Positions 32,988 to 37,487 of a stretch of 37,487 nucleotides of DNA are shown in pieces. This DNA is from Desulfobulbaceae bacterium. Its GTDB lineage: Bacteria; Desulfobacterota; Desulfobulbia; Desulfobulbales; Desulfobulbaceae. The notes beneath the pieces are model-generated. The model worked only from the letters and a program-made list of their open reading frames with translations, searched no databases and was not told the origin of the DNA. The stretch is taken from assembly GCA_011391865.1 (NCBI GenBank), contig JAABPV010000014.1, positions 11,155 through 48,641 on the forward strand. The letters run 5' to 3'. The number at the start of each line of letters is the position of its first letter. The stretch's first letter is position 1. A program made the translations under genes and the position numbers.

Positions 32988-33995
32988 CTACAGGGCCTTG
33001 TTGGCTTCCATGTGCAGGACAAGGTCCAGCATCCGGTTGGAATAGCCCCATTCGTTGTCGTACCAGCTCATCACTTTGACCGATGTGCCCATGACGCGGG
33101 TGCAGAGGCTGTCCACAATGGAAGAATGCGGATCGCCCTGAAAATCAATCGAAACTAACGGCTCGTCGCAGTAGCGCAGATAGCGGTTGGCGGCATCCTG
33201 CAAGGCTTTGTTGACTTCGGCGGCGGTGGTTTCCTTCTCCACCTCCATCACCACATCCACCAAAGAGACGTTGGGTGTGGGCACCCGCACCGCAAGGCCG
33301 TCAAACTTGTTCTTCAGCTCCGGGATGACCAAGGCAACCGCTTGGGCTGCACCAGTCTTGGTTGGCACCATTGACAGCCCGGCAGCCCGCGCCCGGCGCA
33401 GGTCGGAATGCGGGAAATCAAGCAGCCGCTGGTCGCCAGTGTAGGCGTGGACAGTGGTCATCAGGCCGCGCTTGATGCCGAAATGATCCAAGATCACCCG
33501 CGCCACCGGGGCGAGGCAGTTAGTGGTGCAGGAGGCGTTGGAGACCACGTGGTGTGCGGTGGGGTCGTACTCATCCTCATTCACGCCCATGACAATGGTC
33601 TTCATATCCGCGCCCTTGGCCGGAGCGGAGATGATCACCTTGGCCGCGCCCGCGTCAATGTGGGCCTTGGCCGCTTCGCTGCTGCAAAAGAGGCCGGTGC
33701 ATTCGAGCACATATTCCACGCCCAGCGAGGCCCAAGGAATGTCTGCCGGATTGCGGTGGTTGCTGACAGGAATTTCTCTGCCGTTGTAGATGATGCAGCC
33801 TTCCCCAGCCTTGACCTCCGCGTCAAACACGCCCATGATCGAGTCGTATTTGAGCAGATGGGCGATGGTTTTAACATCGGTGAGGTCGTTGATGCCCGCG
33901 ACCTCGATCTCTGCGAATTCCTTGCTTTTGCTGATGGCCCGGAAGATGTTCCGCCCGATTCTGCCCAGTCCGTTGATGCCGATCTTGATGCTCAT
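32988..33995 (-). CDS. gapA: Glyceraldehyde-3-phosphate dehydrogenase, type I
   Basis: Oxidises GAP to 1,3-bisphosphoglycerate with NAD. A 335-aa protein with the dinucleotide motif GINGLGRIGRN at the N-terminus, the catalytic cysteine in SNASCTTNCLAP, TVHAYTGDQRLLD and WYDNEWGYSNRM near the C-terminus. It starts after AGGAG. A TTGACT promoter lies about 75-80 bases upstream. The carbonic anhydrase gene follows 11 bases after the stop. Confidence 0.96.
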   Translation of the reverse strand: MSIKIGINGLGRIGRNIFRAISKSKEFAEIEVAGINDLTDVKTIAHLLKYDSIMGVFDAEVKAGEGCIIYNGREIPVSNHRNPADIPWASLGVEYVLECTGLFCSSEAAKAHIDAGAAKVIISAPAKGADMKTIVMGVNEDEYDPTAHHVVSNASCTTNCLAPVARVILDHFGIKRGLMTTVHAYTGDQRLLDFPHSDLRRARAAGLSMVPTKTGAAQAVALVIPELKNKFDGLAVRVPTPNVSLVDVVMEVEKETTAAEVNKALQDAANRYLRYCDEPLVSIDFQGDPHSSIVDSLCTRVMGTSVKVMSWYDNEWGYSNRMLDLVLHMEANKAL

Positions 33996-34051
33996 GACAC
34001 TGCTCCTTTTTTTGTGGTTGTGCGTCTGTTCCGCGTCCGACCGGGAAAATC

Positions 34052-34078
34052 ATTACAGAACTGCCGCCCGGAAGTCAA
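34052..34078 (-). promoter_or_regulatory. Possible promoter for gapA
   Basis: On the minus strand TTGACT (34073-34078) and TGTAAT (34052-34057) are separated by 15 bases, in the 105-base gap before gapA. Both boxes match five of six consensus bases, but the spacer is short. Confidence 0.45.
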
Positions 34079-34100
34079 CACTTTTATGCCGCAGGGCGAA

Positions 34101-35954
34101 TCAGTTCAGGGCGCGGCTGACCGCCTCGCGCAGCTCATCCGCCGTGTAGAAGTCGCTTTTGTAGATCAGCTCGCCGCTGCGGGCGTAGATGACCAAGAGG
34201 GGAATGCTCAGGCTGCCGACCTGCCGGAGCAGCTCCCGGCCCGGCGGGTTGCTGCCGGTGATGTCCACCTTCATCGGCACGAGGCCTTCTTGGCCGAGCA
34301 GCTTGACGATCTGCGGATTGTCTAAAATTGTCTGCTCAAGCACCTTGCAGTTCAGGCACCATTCCGCCGTGAAGACCAGCAGCACCGCCTTGCCGTCCGT
34401 CCGTGCCTGCGCAAAGGCCGCCGGGCTGTAGTGCCGCCAGTTGGTCGGGCCGCGCTCGGTCAAATGAACCGCGCTATAGATAGAAGCCGTCATTATCAAC
34501 CCGCCGATGCCCATGAAAACAGCCTTCAAAAAGTAGCTGGAGGCGATACGCCACGTCCGCCAAGCCAGCCAGCCGCCTGCGGCCAAGGAACAGCCCATCA
34601 CCGGCCACCAGTAGAGTTTGCTCGGCGGCTGCTCGACTGTGGCGAGCAGCGTCGCCGCGCCCACGCCGATGAAATAAACGGCGGCAGCAAGCATGAGCAG
34701 GCCCATCACCTGCTTGATCAACATGCTGGCTGGGCCGGTGCGTGGCATTTTTCGCACCAAATGCGGCGCGGCGGACAGGGCGAGGTAAGGGAAGGCCATG
34801 CCGCTGCCGATGGCGGCAAAGACAGTCAATGTAGCTATCGGCGGCTGGGTTGCGGCCCAAGCCGCCGCCGCGCCCATGAACGGCGCGGTGCAGGGCGTGG
34901 ACAGCACAGCGGCCAAGATGCCCAAGCCGAAGGAACCGTGCAGGCTGTCCTGCTCCGGGTGGATCAAATAAAGCCATTCCGGCAGGGGCAGAGAGAAAAA
35001 GTCGAACATCCCCAAGGCCATGATGCCGATGATCAGGCCCACACCGACCGTGAAGGCCGGGTATTGAAAGAGCTGGTTGGTCGCGCTGAAGCCGCTGACC
35101 AAGGCGATCATTCCGCCGAGAGCCAGCCAAAAGGCGAGCACGCCCAGCGACATGGCCGCGCCGAGGAGGAAACACTGCCACCGGTTTTTCGCCGCATAGG
35201 AAAGGCTGATGATCTTTATCGGAATCAGGGGCAGGACGCAGGGGGTGAAGTTGAGCAGCATTCCGCCGAAGGCCGCTGTGGCCAGCAGGAGCAGCATTCC
35301 CGCCCACGAGGCCCCGTTGACCGTGAATTTCCAGCCGAAGAGGGCGAAATTGACCCCGCCGCCCGCCGCCGCCCCCTGCCGCCGGGTTTGATAGTCGGCA
35401 AACAGCTCCTGATGCGTCAGAGCGGCAGCTTCTCCGGCAGCGGCGACCGGCAGCGACGTGTCTATGGTGATTTTCTGCGGCAGCAGGCACTGGCTCTCGG
35501 TGCAGGCCTGATAGTCCAGCTCCAGCCGCAGGCCCGCCTTCGCGCCCGGTGCCAGCTCCGCCGCGAATTTGACCGGCACATAGATGATCGTCCTGCCGCT
35601 GAAGGACATCAGCCCGCCTGCGGCGTAGTCGGCCTTGAACAGCTCGGCAGCCGGATAGAGCGGGGCCTCGCTGTGCAGCCCCTCGTCCGCCTCAGCCACA
35701 GACAGCTTGGTCGGATACGGGCTGAATGTGCCGGAGGGCCTGATCTGCCTCGCGTCGGCGTTGATATGAAAGCCCTCGCGGATCTCCACGACAACGACCA
35801 GCGGCAGGGCCTCGCCGGGCCGGGCGCGGTCTGCGGGCCAGAACACCGCTGCGCTGACCGGCGGCGTGGTGTTTTTCGGTTCAGCCCAAGCCGCCGACGG
35901 CAGAACGGCGGCAAGAAGGCAGGCCAGCAGGAGCTGGCGGAAGAGCTGTTTCAT
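34101..35954 (-). CDS. dsbD: Thiol:disulfide interchange protein DsbD
   Basis: Carries electrons from cytoplasmic thioredoxin across the inner membrane to periplasmic thiol proteins. A 617-aa protein from the ATG at 35954 (MKQLFRQLLLACLLAAVLP, signal peptide). The N-terminal alpha domain includes YQACTESQCLLPQK with its cysteine pair. The eight-helix beta domain includes LLNFTPCVLPLIPIKIISLSY and LSTPCTAPFMGAA, each with a redox cysteine. The C-terminal thioredoxin-like gamma domain has FTAEWCLNCKVLEQ. All three cysteine pairs are present, so full electron flow is expected. No strong ribosome site is seen. Confidence 0.93.
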   Translation of the reverse strand: MKQLFRQLLLACLLAAVLPSAAWAEPKNTTPPVSAAVFWPADRARPGEALPLVVVVEIREGFHINADARQIRPSGTFSPYPTKLSVAEADEGLHSEAPLYPAAELFKADYAAGGLMSFSGRTIIYVPVKFAAELAPGAKAGLRLELDYQACTESQCLLPQKITIDTSLPVAAAGEAAALTHQELFADYQTRRQGAAAGGGVNFALFGWKFTVNGASWAGMLLLLATAAFGGMLLNFTPCVLPLIPIKIISLSYAAKNRWQCFLLGAAMSLGVLAFWLALGGMIALVSGFSATNQLFQYPAFTVGVGLIIGIMALGMFDFFSLPLPEWLYLIHPEQDSLHGSFGLGILAAVLSTPCTAPFMGAAAAWAATQPPIATLTVFAAIGSGMAFPYLALSAAPHLVRKMPRTGPASMLIKQVMGLLMLAAAVYFIGVGAATLLATVEQPPSKLYWWPVMGCSLAAGGWLAWRTWRIASSYFLKAVFMGIGGLIMTASIYSAVHLTERGPTNWRHYSPAAFAQARTDGKAVLLVFTAEWCLNCKVLEQTILDNPQIVKLLGQEGLVPMKVDITGSNPPGRELLRQVGSLSIPLLVIYARSGELIYKSDFYTADELREAVSRALN

Positions 35955-36033
35955 GGTCGTTCGCGTCTGGAGAAAAGAGAAGACGGCTGCGCTGCCGGAA
36001 CAGCGCAGGAGAGGCTGGCCAGTAAAAACGGAG

Positions 36034-36360
36034 TCAGGGCGTTTTCCGCTTTTTGATCTCGTTGAGAATGGTGATGCCGACTTTGAAGCTGGGCATTTCC
36101 TCAGACCTGACCAATTCATAAAAATCGCAATGATGGCAGTCGCCGAACTTCTGCGCGTAGCTGCCCTGCTGCTGTCCCTTGCAGAGCGAGCCGGTCACCA
36201 CCCAGCAGCAGCGTCCTCCGTTCATGCCGCTATGGATGCCGTCCGCGCTCTGCTCCGTGGCCACGGGACACACGCCCAGCTCATGGACTTTCGCGCCGCC
36301 CGGCTCTCGACCGCATTTCTTATATTCCCAGCAGTTCAGCTTTTTTTTGTCATCTCCCAT
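36034..36360 (-). CDS. Two-CW-type cysteine-rich protein
   Basis: A 108-aa protein starting MGDDKKKLNCWEYKKCGREPGG, with LGVCPVAT, GGRCCWVVTGSLCKG and FGDCHHCDFYELV. The paired CW motifs and spaced cysteines match small proteins annotated as two-CW domain, common in anaerobic and sulfur-metabolising bacteria; the cysteines may hold metal or Fe-S. The activity is unknown. An ATG at 36405 would add 15 residues; neither start has a clear ribosome site. It lies just upstream of dsbD on the same strand. Confidence 0.78.
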   Translation of the reverse strand: MGDDKKKLNCWEYKKCGREPGGAKVHELGVCPVATEQSADGIHSGMNGGRCCWVVTGSLCKGQQQGSYAQKFGDCHHCDFYELVRSEEMPSFKVGITILNEIKKRKTP

Positions 36361-36450
36361 TCCGGCACCTTGGTCAGAGTTTGTTGCTCCCCCCGAAGGT
36401 TGCATTCTAAACAGAGTCGGGATAAAGATCAAGCACCACGCCGCCGGACG

Positions 36451-36483
36451 AAAAAAGGCCGCCGGGGAGGAGTTCCGGCGGCC
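36451..36483 (-). terminator. Intrinsic terminator after the OmpW-like gene
   Basis: On the minus strand, nine-base perfect arms GGCCGCCGG and CCGGCGGCC with a nine-base loop are followed by TTTTTT. It lies about 45 bases after the porin stop. Confidence 0.9.
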
Positions 36484-36529
36484 TGAGGAGGAGGCACTAC
36501 GGAGACCGTCTCCGCAGTTTCTTGGGGGA

Positions 36530-37246
36530 TCAAAACTTATAGGCCAGCGAGACATTGAAAACCCACGGATCCACTTCCACATCCACTTTGTGGGTGGTGC
36601 CAAGATCTGTTTTCAACTCCGCCTCAGTGTCAATGTCAACATACCACAACGCGGCGTTCAAATACCATCTGTCCTTCAGCTTCACGTCCACACCCGCCTG
36701 AGCGGCCAGACCGAGCGATCCGTCCAGCTCCAAGTCAGCCGACTTGACTCCGCCCAGACGGGCGACGGTGGGCAGTGTGTTGAGGGTGTTCAGCAGGCCG
36801 CCGTCAACTTTTTCCGAAAAGAAGAGCGTGTAGTTGAGGCCCACGCCGAGATAGGGCTTGAACTTGGCATCTTTTTCGCCAAAATAATATTGCAGGGAAA
36901 CTGTGGGCGGCAGATGGCGGGTTTCGCCCACGTCAACGCCCTCCAGATCGCCTTTACCGACGATGTCATGCTTGAACGGCGTGGCGGCCAGCACTTCCAA
37001 GCCAATTTTGTCTCGCAGAATATACACGCCGACCAGACTGAGCTGGCTGTTGTTCTCCACCTCAACTCTGGCGTTGTTCACGCCGTCCGGCAAGCCGGAG
37101 ACCGTACCGCTGTCGCCGGTGGGCATGACTGTGACCACGCCTCCCCGGACAAGAATATCGCCTTTTTCATGCGCCATGACCGGCGTGGCCGCACCCAAGG
37201 CAAGGCCGACCGCAGTGACGGTGCCAAATTTTATTGCTTTGTTCAT
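36530..37246 (-). CDS. OmpW-family outer-membrane protein
   Basis: A 238-aa protein with a signal peptide (GTVTAVGLALGAATPVMAHE), then the OmpW start EKGDILVRGGVVTVMP. Family stretches are LSLVGVYILRDKIGLEVLAATPFKHDI, LPPTVSLQYYFGEKDAKFKPYLGVGLNYTLFF and KLKDRWYLNAALWYVDID. It ends in AYKF with the terminal phenylalanine used by the barrel-assembly machinery. OmpW forms an eight-stranded barrel with a hydrophobic channel. TGGAGAG precedes the ATG. Confidence 0.92.
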   Translation of the reverse strand: MNKAIKFGTVTAVGLALGAATPVMAHEKGDILVRGGVVTVMPTGDSGTVSGLPDGVNNARVEVENNSQLSLVGVYILRDKIGLEVLAATPFKHDIVGKGDLEGVDVGETRHLPPTVSLQYYFGEKDAKFKPYLGVGLNYTLFFSEKVDGGLLNTLNTLPTVARLGGVKSADLELDGSLGLAAQAGVDVKLKDRWYLNAALWYVDIDTEAELKTDLGTTHKVDVEVDPWVFNVSLAYKF

Positions 37247-37358
37247 AATTGCTCTCCAAAATCAGATGAAATCTCCTTTACGAAGGAGTCCCCCGCCGTC
37301 CTGCTTGAAGATTCTTTTTGATCGCAAAGTCGGGAGCTTGCCTTCAACCCTTTCTTTG

Positions 37359-37387
37359 ATTTTCGCTGATGGGAAGCAGGAAGTCAA
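37359..37387 (-). promoter_or_regulatory. Possible promoter for the OmpW-like gene
   Basis: On the minus strand TTGACT (37382-37387) and GAAAAT (37359-37364) have a 17-base spacer, giving an untranslated leader of about 105 bases. That leader contains a CTCCTT/AAGGAG stem (37270-37285) near the ribosome site, which could affect translation. Confidence 0.35.
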
Positions 37388-37447
37388 GGCTTATTTAGGA
37401 ATGATATTTTGGTAGTGGCAAAACAGCAAGTGATGAGTTAGTATAGG

Positions 37448-37470
37448 GTGATGATACAAGAAATCATCAC
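37448..37470. other. Palindrome at the right edge
   Basis: Eight-base arms GTGATGAT and ATCATCAC with a seven-base spacer. It could be a regulator-binding site or an RNA hairpin of a gene outside the window; nothing more can be said from this end. Confidence 0.4.
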
Positions 37471-37487
37471 TCACCGATGCCGCTGCT

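Noticed and set aside
34431-36056. 541-codon plus-strand ORF
   Set aside because: It lies antisense to dsbD with low-complexity composition; dsbD has all its family motifs. Its length is due to high GC.

Overview
The window reads as chromosome of a Gram-negative bacterium. OmpW-type porin, lipoprotein signals and periplasmic DsbD and carbonic anhydrase support this. Gene order (end of the alpha ribosomal operon, rpsB-tsf-pyrH-frr-uppS-cdsA-dxr-rseP-tsaB-ispG, and a rib-nusB cluster) together with a short (about 200 aa) EF-Ts suggest a deltaproteobacterial/Desulfobacterota lineage, possibly Desulfobulbales. That placement is inference from order and protein style; no database was consulted. 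Core genes are GC-rich, whereas several inserted genes are visibly AT-rich.

Layout. 1-2994 (+): rpsD (5' cut by the window edge), rpoA, rplQ, a terminator, then a YkgJ-type cysteine-cluster protein. 3061-5322: a membrane-anchored TPR protein on the minus strand and a small conserved-looking protein on the plus strand, separated by a 21-bp-period repeat array. 5522-18297 (+): a long translation / cell-envelope / isoprenoid series, repeatedly interrupted by accessory genes in the same orientation. An Mrr nuclease, HicBA and an RHH/PIN toxin-antitoxin pair lie between pyrH and frr. A small lipoprotein lies between uppS and cdsA, a second 21-bp array between dxr and rseP, and an AT-rich pair (membrane protein plus DUF1036-like) between tsaB and ispG. 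18339-20375 (+): a DUF4145-like protein, a VapB antitoxin with only the first 20 codons of its VapC toxin, and a membrane protein. 20361-24822: a gamma-glutamylcyclotransferase-like gene (-), a third 21-bp array, a TPR lipoprotein coupled to a LolB/DUF4292-like lipoprotein (+), and a two-AMIN-domain periplasmic protein (-). 25163-30363 (-): ribE-ribBA-ribH-nusB with a TPR gene in front and an AAA ATPase / TOPRIM-like pair inserted between ribBA and ribH. 30483-37246 (-): ThiF/MoeB and ThiS, a 357-bp non-coding element with terminal inverted repeats that carries a 23-bp array, alpha-carbonic anhydrase downstream of gapA, dsbD, a two-CW-type cysteine protein and an OmpW-like porin.

The main theme is housekeeping operons that host selfish or defensive cassettes without losing strand continuity, often through ATGA-type overlaps. 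Alongside this are three sequence-unrelated intergenic arrays that all keep an exact 21-bp (seven-codon) period. The two best candidates for something under-described are the array family, including the one that runs in frame into the 118-aa protein at 4966, and the ATPase/TOPRIM pair inside the riboflavin operon. No tRNA, rRNA or CRISPR array was recognised.
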